This document shows, in pieces, positions 22,743 to 31,059 of a DNA stretch of 53,286 bases. How positions within the stretch are numbered: the stretch's first letter is position 1; each line of letters begins with the position of its first letter. Both the position numbers and the translations under genes were made by a program. This DNA is from a virus: positions 1 through 53,286 of IMG/VR virus record IMGVR_UViG_3300009159_000088; one strand, given 5' to 3'. The notes under the pieces are model-generated. The model was not told the origin of the DNA and did no database searches. It saw only the letters and a list, made by a program, of their open reading frames with translations.

Positions 22743-23450
22743 TTAGAAAAAATTCTGGAGTCCTTTTAGAACAACTTTGTTATCTTTCTGGCAATGCTTG
22801 CATGTAAAGGATATTTCCTTTTCAAGTTTTGGCATTTTTTCGATAAACTCTTGGATCTGTTGGAATTGTAACTGATTCAATGATTCAATGAATTCTAACA
22901 TTTCTTCTTGCGATTGCTCTGATGCTGGATAAATCTTTTTTTCATCAAAAATTGCTTCGATGCAATGAACCACAACATCGAATGCTGCGGATTTCTGATC
23001 GGTTTTTGACTTGGCTCCCATGTCGGTTACGAATTCAACGCTTGGCCAGCGCATAATCACTCCGATTTTATCGCTCAGTTTAATCTTGTTCGATGGTTTT
23101 TCTTCAACATCCATTTTAATGTCGTCGATGTTTACCTCGCAGGATGTTGTTTTTTCACAACTTGAGCATTTAACACCGATCTTTGCAATTTCGCCAACAG
23201 ACTTGGCTCTTAGTTTCAGAAAGATGTATTCCAGATCAAAAATAGCCAATGAATTTGGATCAATTTTATTAAATGTGCAGGAAGCAACAGTATCTTTCAT
23301 TGCCTGCATGATCTGCTTCTGGTCTTCAGATTCGATTGCAATCATTAAAAGTTTTTCTTCTTTTACGAGGTAGGGACGATATGTTAACTTTTTTCCGGTA
23401 GACGGAAGAGTCATTTCATATTTCGGTGTTTCTAGGATTGGTAGTGGCAT
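22743..23450 (-). CDS. 26: Baseplate hub assembly protein gp26
   Basis: A 235-residue protein matching gp26 of T4-like phages: MPLPILETPKYEMTLPSTGK at the start, then a Zn-ribbon made of two CxxC pairs (KCSSCEKT in the middle and TCKHCQKD near the C-terminus) flanking helical regions. gp26 is needed for assembly of the T4 baseplate hub. Its stop codon directly follows a slippery T-run, which allows an extension into gp51, in the way gpG/gpGT tail chaperones are made in other phages. That parallel is inference. Confidence 0.85.
   Translation of the reverse strand: MPLPILETPKYEMTLPSTGKKLTYRPYLVKEEKLLMIAIESEDQKQIMQAMKDTVASCTFNKIDPNSLAIFDLEYIFLKLRAKSVGEIAKIGVKCSSCEKTTSCEVNIDDIKMDVEEKPSNKIKLSDKIGVIMRWPSVEFVTDMGAKSKTDQKSAAFDVVVHCIEAIFDEKKIYPASEQSQEEMLEFIESLNQLQFQQIQEFIEKMPKLEKEISFTCKHCQKDNKVVLKGLQNFF
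22746..22752 (-). promoter_or_regulatory. Programmed -1 frameshift site, U UUU UUC
   Basis: Read on the minus strand in the gp26 frame, AAT TTT TTC is followed at once by the TAA stop. The heptamer T TTT TTC is a classical -1 slippery sequence. A shift there continues into 18 further codons and then the gp51 frame without interruption. Confidence 0.65.
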
Positions 23451-23494
23451 GTGATTAATTATGTGTTGTGGTTATCATTCAAGCGGAAATTTTC

Positions 23495-24067
23495 TTATTC
23501 TTCGAGCGGCTTCGCGTTCGAAAGTGACTCGGGAGCTGGTTTATAATTTAGTGGCAAGACGAAGAAATCTTCGTATGCCATTGATACTGCAAATCGTTGA
23601 ACTGTATTTTCTGAATTATTGTCTAAAGGAATACTATTTAGTGACGTTGGAAATGCATTCATTAGTTCCACGCCGTAAACCTTATTTTCATGTTTGTCTA
23701 ACTGATATATTTGAATCGTACCTTTGTAATCTTCAAGATAATTTGCTCGATAATTGTCAAAATTAATCACCGATGTCGACCAAGAATCGAATATCTTTTT
23801 AACATAAAAATCATTGGTCAATAAAAACGAAAAAGCGACTTCTTCGTTTATGTAGCCATTCGGAACCTTGATTGATTGGCGCAATAGTTGATAGTCAAAG
23901 GTTGTAATTTGTCTACCCGGAAGAGTACAATTTTCACATAGAATGTTAAAATCCGATCCATTCACTGAAATTTTTTGCGGAGGAGTAATTCGCACTAAGA
24001 ATCTGTTTTGATGAGCAAGACCCGATCGTCTATTTACTAAACCTTTAAGTTCTTGGATATTTGACAT
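23495..24067 (-). CDS. Tail-tube-fold protein (gp19/gp54-like)
   Basis: A 190-residue protein with the tail-tube pattern: an N-terminal RFLVRITPP strand, CENCTLPGRQITTFDYQL, VAFSFLLTNDFYVKKIFDSW, YKGTIQIYQLD, YGVELMNAFPTSLNSIPLD and a final VQRFAVSMAYEDFF. T4 gp19 shares this order of features. It could be the tube subunit, or more likely, from its place in the baseplate cluster, the tube-initiator equivalent of gp54. It is translated from the minus-strand message that also carries gp26 and the tape-measure protein. Confidence 0.75.
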   Translation of the reverse strand: MSNIQELKGLVNRRSGLAHQNRFLVRITPPQKISVNGSDFNILCENCTLPGRQITTFDYQLLRQSIKVPNGYINEEVAFSFLLTNDFYVKKIFDSWSTSVINFDNYRANYLEDYKGTIQIYQLDKHENKVYGVELMNAFPTSLNSIPLDNNSENTVQRFAVSMAYEDFFVLPLNYKPAPESLSNAKPLEE

Positions 24068-24078
24068 GCGAGTATTCT

Positions 24079-24678
24079 TTATGTCGACAGATATTGTTTA
24101 CGTGAATCGCGCCAAACCTCAGCGTTCTTTGCATTTTTAAAGTGTTCCGTTGGCAAGAAGATCGCTGTTTCCCAGTCCGGAGCAAATACCTGCGATGCTC
24201 TTGTCATCATATGATCCTTTAAATAGTGTTTTAAGCAAGGAGCGAATTCACGATATTTCTTTGCTCCGGCTAATAGCTTGTACCTGACCTTGAGTCTTGT
24301 TTTTTCTGTAAGAACATCGGCGGATATGGTTTCAAGTAATTTATCCAAAAACCTTGCTCGAATCTTAGGATGAAGGTAATGTAGGTTTAATCCTAGAAAA
24401 CCTCCGGGCGCGGGCCCGATGACAATAACTAAAGGAAATCGGTCGTAATATGGAAGTTCAGCTTTTAGTTTCGGATCATAGGCAAACATATACATATTGC
24501 CCAAGATGGCTGTCGATCTTTGCTGTAACTTTGTATCACGAAGAAGTTCGCGGCGGTTGATTCTGCCGTTGAGTTCTTTTACTTTTAACATGAACCAAGC
24601 CTTTGCCTCAGCAGAACGTTTTTCAAATCCTGTGGAATTGAATTGAGTCTCTAATTTGCTGAAAAGTGATACTGGCAT
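24079..24678 (-). CDS. Conserved T4-like structural or assembly protein, 199 aa
   Basis: A 199-residue basic protein beginning MPVSLFSKLETQFNSTGFEK. It contains LGNMYMFAYDPKLKAELPYYD, FPLVIVIGPAPGGFLGLNLHY and KYREFAPCLKHYLKDHM. I recognise this combination from marine T4-like phages, where it sits among tail genes and is unnamed. A minus-strand late box lies 5 bases upstream of its ATG. It may be a baseplate or neck component, but nothing in the sequence decides that. Confidence 0.75.
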   Translation of the reverse strand: MPVSLFSKLETQFNSTGFEKRSAEAKAWFMLKVKELNGRINRRELLRDTKLQQRSTAILGNMYMFAYDPKLKAELPYYDRFPLVIVIGPAPGGFLGLNLHYLHPKIRARFLDKLLETISADVLTEKTRLKVRYKLLAGAKKYREFAPCLKHYLKDHMMTRASQVFAPDWETAIFLPTEHFKNAKNAEVWRDSRKQYLST

Positions 24679-24683
24679 CCTAC

Positions 24684-24691
24684 TATTTATA
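24684..24691 (-). promoter_or_regulatory. T4-type late promoter box, minus strand
   Basis: TATAAATA on the minus strand, between gp4 and the 24079-24678 gene. With T4 spacing the transcript starts exactly at the A of the ATG at 24678, a second predicted leaderless late message. Confidence 0.8.
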
Positions 24692-24696
24692 ACAAA

Positions 24697-25137
24697 CTAC
24701 AGTATTTTAATGCCAAGCCTTCGAAGCATGTCCTCGTCCCAAATCTCAAAAACCCACCCGCGGTCGCTGGCGTACTCGGTTGCCGCCTCCCACTTCGAAA
24801 TGTTTTTTGCATAGGTCATAACCTCTGTAATGTATCTTTTAGTTTTTTTACCGGGGTTCTTCGGTGGGCTTACTTCTTTCTTGGGTTTTACCTCAATTAA
24901 CATGATTCGGCCATCCGTAAATTCAAACTTGACATCAACGAAATACCGATGCATCCTGCCGTCCGTCTTGCATCGATAAGGCACAACAACCTCTTCCGAA
25001 CTCCATGAAGCAACAAATGATTGTTCGTCCAACCATTTAAAAAGCTGCCGCTCCCAAAGAGAGCGATAAACAATGTTCGATGCATTGCCACGGTATTTGG
25101 ATGTATTCTTAGGCGTGAAGGTACCCTTGTATGTCAT
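24697..25137 (-). CDS. 4: Head-completion nuclease-fold protein gp4
   Basis: A 146-residue protein homologous to T4 gp4 (also called gp50/65), which is needed to complete the packaged head before tail joining. It shows SKYRGNASNIVYRSLWERQLF, then WSSEEVVVPYRCKTDGRMHR and IEVKPKKE. The putative TnsA-like nuclease residues E30, D68, E82 and K84 are all present. It is the first gene of the minus-strand tail block, read from a late promoter overlapping the one for gp48. Confidence 0.9.
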   Translation of the reverse strand: MTYKGTFTPKNTSKYRGNASNIVYRSLWERQLFKWLDEQSFVASWSSEEVVVPYRCKTDGRMHRYFVDVKFEFTDGRIMLIEVKPKKEVSPPKNPGKKTKRYITEVMTYAKNISKWEAATEYASDRGWVFEIWDEDMLRRLGIKIL

Positions 25138-25154
25138 ATAAATAGCTATTTATT
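25137..25154. promoter_or_regulatory. Divergent overlapping late promoters in a 16-bp palindrome
   Basis: Plus-strand TATAAATA (25137-25144) and minus-strand AATAAATA (25147-25154) share a perfect 16-bp palindrome (25138-25153). The plus start is predicted near 25150 (leader about 8 bases to gp48) and the minus start near 25141 (leader about 4 bases to gp4). Confidence 0.75.
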
Positions 25155-25157
25155 CCA

Positions 25158-25952
25158 ATGCTCAAAAAGAACAAACCAAGCTCTATTTATTCGTTTCCAC
25201 AAGAATTAGCGAACGAAAAAAATAATTGGCCTTTTATGACGTTTACTGTAAACGATCAAGAAGAAAATACTGTGTGTCTTCCGATTCCGCAAGGTCTTGC
25301 CTTTGGAGATAATATGAGTTACGGTAGCATTGACCTTGGCATTATTGGTGATATTGCTGCCAAGGCAATAGTAGCAGAAAAAGGAAAAGTATCCGCTGGT
25401 GCAAATGCACTTTTAAATAAGGTAAAAGATACGAATGCGGCAGCAGTAGCAAGTATTGCTGCAAAAAGAGGTTTGGCAATACCTGGAGTTGGAGCAGAGG
25501 TTATCGACTTTGCCAATAGACAGGTCGTTTCTCCTAATACTAATACAACATTTCAAAATTCAACCATAAGAAACTTTAGTTTCGCATTTAAACTAGTAAG
25601 CCGAAAACAAAAGGAAGCAGAAAGTATTAAGAATATCATTGACCTTTTTCAGGCAAAAATGTATCCGGAAGGCGACGAATTGATTTTAAAATATCCTCCT
25701 ACATTTACAATTAAATTTTTTAATGGTTCTGGTAAGGAAAACAAATTTATTCCTGCAATCTTCGAATCATATCTTACAGGAATGTCTGCTGTATATAACG
25801 GATCAACAAACATATTCCATAATGATGGAAGCCCACTCGAATCGGATGTTCAACTTACATTCCAAGAAATTAAAGCCCTGACCAGAAAAGAAATTGTTGC
25901 ATTAAGTCGTAGAGAATCAAAACAAATTCAGACTGCAGATTCTTTTATTTAA
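25158..25952 (+). CDS. 48: Baseplate tail-tube cap gp48
   Basis: A 264-residue protein matching the gp48 family, which caps the hub and starts tail-tube polymerisation. Motifs: IRNFSFAFKLVSRKQKEAESI, IIDLFQAKMYPEG, LKYPPTFTIKFF, NIFHNDGSPLESDVQLTFQEI and a C-terminal basic tail. It is shorter than T4 gp48 (364 aa). It is the first gene of the plus-strand baseplate operon and is read from the divergent late promoter. Confidence 0.85.
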   Translation: MLKKNKPSSIYSFPQELANEKNNWPFMTFTVNDQEENTVCLPIPQGLAFGDNMSYGSIDLGIIGDIAAKAIVAEKGKVSAGANALLNKVKDTNAAAVASIAAKRGLAIPGVGAEVIDFANRQVVSPNTNTTFQNSTIRNFSFAFKLVSRKQKEAESIKNIIDLFQAKMYPEGDELILKYPPTFTIKFFNGSGKENKFIPAIFESYLTGMSAVYNGSTNIFHNDGSPLESDVQLTFQEIKALTRKEIVALSRRESKQIQTADSFI

Positions 25953-25956
25953 TACC

Positions 25957-27042
25957 ATGGCATTTTTTAAACAGTTTCCGAAAACCCAATACGATTTTAA
26001 TTCGCTAAACATTGGTACAACAATTACAGATATATTTAGATATATCAAAATTGACAAAACGTTATTCGATGATATTTCAACATATCAGTACTACAATATT
26101 CAATCTGGTGATCGTCCGGATATTGTTTCTAATATTCTTTACGGTACTCCAGAATACTATTGGACCTTTTTTCTTTGTAACGATGATTTAAAGAATGGGC
26201 TCTCTAGCTGGCCGATGAGTCAAAGCGAATTTGAAACGTATATGGATACGGAATACACCGGTATTGTAATTCAAACGGCACCTCAAATTCAACTTACATC
26301 AACACTGGATTCATTCGAGGATACTTCACTTGCCGGAAAATTTAACCTTTTCGATCGTTTTGTACCTACCGAAAATCGAGATTGCACATTGACCGTTAGT
26401 AACGATTTAGTCACTTTAATTTCTCACGGTTTAATTAATGGAACTCGTGTCAATTTTCAATCAATCGTCGGTACAACGGGTGTTATTTCTTCGAAAACGT
26501 ATTACGTGATCAATGCACAAACTAATACTTTCCAGATTTCATTAATTGAAGGCGGCGCGGTGGTTAATTTTACAGGATTAGATGGAACCGCAAAAGCAAG
26601 TGTGCAGTTTCAAGACATTAAAAGAAAATCTGTTTATGTTGATGGAGAAATTATTAAAGGAACTACTTCTGGAGCCGAAGCGTTTTTAGCTGGAAAGAAC
26701 GTACAACTTTCTCAATTAATATTGAGAAATACAATTGGAACATTTAGAGAACTTCCGCCAGAAGAGATCGTTGGTCAGACATCGGGAAATAAAGTAAGAA
26801 TTGATAAAATTTTCGAACGGCGTTTGGCTCCGCATCACTATGAAACATTCGATGGAAAGACAATTTACGATCCTAGAAGTATTCCAGAACTACAACCCGA
26901 ATACAATCGTGCCAACTTAAAACTTGTTACTAATCTTGAAGAAGAAATTCGTTTAAATGATGCAAGGGAGAGAATCAAGGTTGTGAACCCAAATGCAATT
27001 TATAGGTTTGCTCAAACTTATAAAAAGATACTAAATGCTTAA
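25957..27042 (+). CDS. 53: Baseplate wedge gp53 with an inserted beta-domain
   Basis: A 361-residue protein. Residues 1-105 (YQYYNIQSGDRPDIVSNILYG, then EYYWTFFLCND) and the last 60 (ARERIKVVNPNAIYRF) match the two ends of T4 gp53 (196 aa), which joins wedges and hub. Between them is an inserted domain of about 75 residues (about 143-218) with SHGLINGTRVNFQS and YYVINAQTNTFQISL, of the E1-FCCH-like type repeated in other baseplate proteins here. It overlaps gp27 by 8 bases. Confidence 0.85.
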   Translation: MAFFKQFPKTQYDFNSLNIGTTITDIFRYIKIDKTLFDDISTYQYYNIQSGDRPDIVSNILYGTPEYYWTFFLCNDDLKNGLSSWPMSQSEFETYMDTEYTGIVIQTAPQIQLTSTLDSFEDTSLAGKFNLFDRFVPTENRDCTLTVSNDLVTLISHGLINGTRVNFQSIVGTTGVISSKTYYVINAQTNTFQISLIEGGAVVNFTGLDGTAKASVQFQDIKRKSVYVDGEIIKGTTSGAEAFLAGKNVQLSQLILRNTIGTFRELPPEEIVGQTSGNKVRIDKIFERRLAPHHYETFDGKTIYDPRSIPELQPEYNRANLKLVTNLEEEIRLNDARERIKVVNPNAIYRFAQTYKKILNA

Positions 27043-28426
27043 TAATAACATAAGTGTTCTTTCTGGTACGTCCGAGTCGGAATTGCCTACACGCTATTCG
27101 TTGCAGGCCGTTGTACTGTCGAATCATAAGGGCGATAAGGTCGACATAAAAACCTTTGTTACAGACTTTACAATCACAGAAAGTATCTATCGCACCTCCT
27201 TAATTTTAAATCTAAACGTCAAAGACACAGTTAACATTATTGAAGAATATAAACTCACGGGGCAAGAAGTAATTAATGTGGTCATTGCTCGTAAAGATTA
27301 TGGTTCCACGGATGAGCAAATTATTAATTTAGATTTTCTTATTTCAGAATACCCGTTGTTGGGTAAATTAACCAATCGTCTACAAGTCTTTAGTATTTCT
27401 GCAATTTCACCTTATGCTTTTTTATCTAAATTAAAACGCATCTCTCGTGCATACTCTGGAACTCTTGGAGAATTTATAAAGAGTGTTTTAGAAAAGGATT
27501 TAAATGTCGATCCTAAAAAAATCATTCTTTCGAAATCAGTAACTCCTTCTTGCAAGTTTATCGTTCCTAATTTAGCACCACTGGACGCAATTTCTTGGGC
27601 ACTTAGAAGGTCCTATGATCAAAACGGTAGTCCTTTTTACTGTTATCAAACCTTAAACGGTGACATTCATATTGCTTCTCAAGGAGATATGGTAACAAAA
27701 GAAACCTACAAACAGTTTGATGAAGGTAAGTTTTTTAAATCAACTCGAGCAACCGAAGCCGATAAGATAGCCGATTACAAGGAAAGAGCGAGAAGAATTT
27801 TAAGTATTACATCTGATTTTCGTATGTCGAAGTATCTTGCTGGTGCGAATGGAGCATACGCATCAACCACTAATTATTTGGATCTTTCGACGAAAACAAT
27901 GTCGCGTAACATTTTTCATTATGAAAGGGATTTTAAAAAAATGACCTTCATTGAAAAGAATAATGTTATATCGCCGTTTTTTCATCCTGAAAAGGATAAT
28001 TTAAAGGATACAATGTCGAATTATCCAGACTCAAATGTTAATTTTATATCGACAAATTCTAAAGCATTTAATGGTAATAAAAAAAATTATCATTCTCCGA
28101 CTTTAAATGGTGCAATTAATAAGGCTCAAGCTCATACAGAAAATTTAGACACCTTAATTCATGATGTTTCTTTATGCGGAGATTTTAAAGTAAATTCCGG
28201 TGTTATGGTCGATTTAAAACTTTCTCCCTCGATCGATCCTCAGGTTGGTGTAAAAACAGGAGAAAGTGAAGGAGATGTCATTAAAGACCAATTCTTTTCC
28301 GGCAGATACCTTGTAACGGCGGCAGTGCATAAATTTGAATATGAATACACTGTGGATATAAAATTGAAAAAAGATTCTCTTCCATTTACATTCGTGAAAA
28401 GCCCGACTTCAGGAAAAACTATATGA
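27035..28426 (+). CDS. 27: Baseplate hub gp27
   Basis: A 463-residue protein with the gp27/VgrG-type pattern: VVLSNHKGDKVDIKTFVTDF and TITESIYRTSLILNLNVKD at the start, FLISEYPLLGKLTNRLQVF, a helical insert (TLGEFIKSVLEKDLNVDPKK), then PLDAISWALRRSYDQNGSPF and a final FSGRYLVTAAVHKFEYEY. In T4 a gp27 trimer forms the torus that holds the gp5 spike. It is longer than T4 gp27 (391 aa). gp5 follows, overlapping by 4 bases. Confidence 0.85.
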   Translation: MLNNNISVLSGTSESELPTRYSLQAVVLSNHKGDKVDIKTFVTDFTITESIYRTSLILNLNVKDTVNIIEEYKLTGQEVINVVIARKDYGSTDEQIINLDFLISEYPLLGKLTNRLQVFSISAISPYAFLSKLKRISRAYSGTLGEFIKSVLEKDLNVDPKKIILSKSVTPSCKFIVPNLAPLDAISWALRRSYDQNGSPFYCYQTLNGDIHIASQGDMVTKETYKQFDEGKFFKSTRATEADKIADYKERARRILSITSDFRMSKYLAGANGAYASTTNYLDLSTKTMSRNIFHYERDFKKMTFIEKNNVISPFFHPEKDNLKDTMSNYPDSNVNFISTNSKAFNGNKKNYHSPTLNGAINKAQAHTENLDTLIHDVSLCGDFKVNSGVMVDLKLSPSIDPQVGVKTGESEGDVIKDQFFSGRYLVTAAVHKFEYEYTVDIKLKKDSLPFTFVKSPTSGKTI

Positions 28427-29817
28427 TAAACAACGTTGATCAATTTATTGGAAGTAATTTTTGCTGGTTTACTGGCGTCGTCGAAGATGTTCTGGATCCT
28501 ATGCAAATGGGACGCGTTAGGGTTCGTTGTTATGGTTATCACACGGATGATAAAGAACAAATCCCTACTGAATCTTTGCCATGGGCCTTTGTGATGACTC
28601 CTGTTACCTCTGCCGGAATGAGTGGCATTGGACAATCTGCGACCGGATTGCTTCAAGGGTCTTGGGTTGTCGGTTTTTTTAGAGATGGTCGTTCGGCCCA
28701 GGATCCAATTATAATGGGAACAATTCCGTCCATAACTACGGGCGGAGATAAATCAAAGGGGTTTTCCGATCCAAGCGGTAAACATCCAAGAAAATCATCT
28801 TCCGTTGATCTTCCTATTGAATCGAGAAGCGATTACTTTAATTCAACAGCATACGTAGCCAGAGAACAACTAAGACAAGAAAACGTTGAAACAGCGATTC
28901 CTGGTGAATTAGTATCTGTTGCCATATCGGAACCAAGCACTTATTACAAACGGAATACATGGAGTAACTTAAAAACTGGAGACGTAGTAAATCCAATTTA
29001 TCCCAACAACCACTCAATTCATAGCGAATCTGGGCACGTAAAGGAAATGGATGATACTCCAGGTGCGGAAAGACTTTTTGAAATGCATAAGTCTGGAACC
29101 TATTGTGAAATTAATAACAAAGGAGATAAGACGACGACGATTGTGGGTAATAATTACACAGTGATCATCGGCGGAGATAACATCTACATCAAGGGATCCG
29201 CAAATCTAACAGTCGATGGCGATTTTAGACATCTTGTAAAGGGTAACTATCACCTCGAGGTCGAAGGCAATAAGACCGAATACGTTAAAGGATCTCGCCA
29301 ATCAAAGATCGGTAAGTCGGAACAGATTGAAATTGGTCAAGAGTTTGCGGCAAACATAAAATCTAATTCAGTTTTACGTGTCGGCAGAGATTCAACCATT
29401 CTCGTCAACGGTAACAAAAATGAAACCATTGCCGAGAACAACGATCTTTTTGTTAATAAAAATGACGGTCATATCGTTTTAGGTAAGCGCAATGAATTTA
29501 CCGGCGATAATAATAGTTCGACGACGAACGGTCTGTTGTTTTTAACTGGTAAGCAAATTAAAATTGAATCTCCTGAAACACTTGTAACAAACATTGATGG
29601 CGCCGTAACTGAAACATTTGGATCGACGCACGCACTTACTGTAAGCGGCGAACAAACAATTACTGCATCGAAGACATTCGTTAGAAATAATGTAGATGTA
29701 ACTGGTACTCTAACGGCAACAACTCAAGTAACCGCGGGTACACCGGCGATTTCGCTTACAACGCATTTACACAGACCCGGCGGCTTAATAGTTACTGGAC
29801 CACCGAGTGTTTCTTAA
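28423..29817 (+). CDS. 5: Central spike gp5, without lysozyme domain, with HxH apex
   Basis: A 464-residue protein. Residues 1-125 form an OB-fold (FTGVVEDVLDPMQMGRVRVR, then WVVGFFRDGRSAQDPIIMGT), followed by a linker and a long beta-helix with repeated polar/hydrophobic strands (residues about 215-430). No T4-type lysozyme domain lies between them. The C-terminus has a THLHRPGG motif; H448 and H450 match the HxH iron site at the tip of P2 gpV-type spikes, so the apex is probably built in. It forms the membrane-piercing needle on gp27. Confidence 0.88.
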   Translation: MINNVDQFIGSNFCWFTGVVEDVLDPMQMGRVRVRCYGYHTDDKEQIPTESLPWAFVMTPVTSAGMSGIGQSATGLLQGSWVVGFFRDGRSAQDPIIMGTIPSITTGGDKSKGFSDPSGKHPRKSSSVDLPIESRSDYFNSTAYVAREQLRQENVETAIPGELVSVAISEPSTYYKRNTWSNLKTGDVVNPIYPNNHSIHSESGHVKEMDDTPGAERLFEMHKSGTYCEINNKGDKTTTIVGNNYTVIIGGDNIYIKGSANLTVDGDFRHLVKGNYHLEVEGNKTEYVKGSRQSKIGKSEQIEIGQEFAANIKSNSVLRVGRDSTILVNGNKNETIAENNDLFVNKNDGHIVLGKRNEFTGDNNSSTTNGLLFLTGKQIKIESPETLVTNIDGAVTETFGSTHALTVSGEQTITASKTFVRNNVDVTGTLTATTQVTAGTPAISLTTHLHRPGGLIVTGPPSVS

Positions 29818-29852
29818 AGATATTTTACCTTGCTAAAAATACTTAAGGTTAT

Positions 29853-31010
29853 ATGGCTACATTAAGAAATATCAACATTACTTCGATTTCCGCCTTGGGC
29901 GAAATACCGGAGATTCCAACGAATTTTATAAGTACCAAGATACCGTGCGGTGAAAATATCGCACTGAATACATTAAGAGATGTGCAGGATCAAATCAAGA
30001 CTAAACTTGCAAGCGGTAAAGGTGCCCTTGGAGAGTTGGGAACTTTAATTCAAAAGGGTCAGGATGCTTTATCGAAAGTCCAAGAGAAGATAAACGAGGC
30101 TTATTCTTTTCAGGATGACATTAATTCGATCAAAAATGATCCATCTCCAGCAAACATTGCTCAAGTTCTACAACGCTACAAAGGTAAAATTCCGGAACTC
30201 GATCGTTATATTCAATTAGCATCGGACATTACAAATACAACGGAATTAGACATTTGCTCGGCCATACCAAACATTAAAATTGATATTGAAACGGGATTGG
30301 TTTCGGTTGATGCTAAAGATTCGATTACTCCAAACCAAAGTCCTCTTGATGCGATTCCCTTAGTTTCTACGGTAAAAGACTTTTTTAACGATACATCAAA
30401 GAGTCCTTCCGGAATTAGTCATGCTAGACTGGAGGAATATGAATTAAAGGTATCGGCGGAAATTAAGAAACAAGTCTTAGATCCAAGTTTAAAGGAAGAA
30501 GAAACGGCAATCGATGAGTATTTAAAGCAAGTAAAAATACTTGAAACATCTGGCATTTTTGTTAAAACAAAGACATATGGAAAAACACCAGAGGAACTTC
30601 AATCCCTCGGCTTTTTAACTTTGGATGAAATACAGAAGGTAGATCGAGCGAATGAGGCAAGAAAAAATTCAGAACTCTATACGATAAAAACACAGGTTCT
30701 TGCCTTAAGCGCGTTTCCAGAGACAATGAATGCTAAAAATAATGATGAAAATGCCTCTTACGATTTAGAAAGAATAGATTCTGAAGACGCAAATTTTATC
30801 CTAAAGTTTAATACAAGTCTGGATACAATCGATGAAATTGCACAAGCCAATAAGGAGTTAATCGCAGATTATGTCGCTCATTTAAATGCTTCAACACCGG
30901 CGGATATTAAACTAGCAATTAAAGCAGGTGAGAATCTAGTGGCTCTTCAGGAACCACCGATTCATATTAATACGGTTGCTCGCCCCACGAATACCAGAGG
31001 TCGTGTTTAA
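29853..31010 (+). CDS. Helical hypothetical structural protein, 385 aa
   Basis: A 385-residue mostly helical protein beginning MATLRNINITSISALGEIPE. Helical segments (VQDQIKTKLASGKGALGELG, LIQKGQDALSKVQEKINEAY) dominate. The C-terminus, IHINTVARPTNTRGRV, is basic. It lies between the spike gp5 and wedge gp25, so it is probably a baseplate or hub component of marine T4-like phages, not matched by any T4 protein I know. Confidence 0.65.
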   Translation: MATLRNINITSISALGEIPEIPTNFISTKIPCGENIALNTLRDVQDQIKTKLASGKGALGELGTLIQKGQDALSKVQEKINEAYSFQDDINSIKNDPSPANIAQVLQRYKGKIPELDRYIQLASDITNTTELDICSAIPNIKIDIETGLVSVDAKDSITPNQSPLDAIPLVSTVKDFFNDTSKSPSGISHARLEEYELKVSAEIKKQVLDPSLKEEETAIDEYLKQVKILETSGIFVKTKTYGKTPEELQSLGFLTLDEIQKVDRANEARKNSELYTIKTQVLALSAFPETMNAKNNDENASYDLERIDSEDANFILKFNTSLDTIDEIAQANKELIADYVAHLNASTPADIKLAIKAGENLVALQEPPIHINTVARPTNTRGRV

Positions 31011-31043
31011 TGATGGTTCCAGTAACGGTTTTCTTGGATAACA

Positions 31044-31051
31044 TATAAATA
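31044..31051 (+). promoter_or_regulatory. T4-type late promoter box for gp25
   Basis: TATAAATA with a predicted start near 31057, 3 bases before the ATG at 31060. Confidence 0.8.
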
Positions 31052-31059
31052 CTAGTAGA

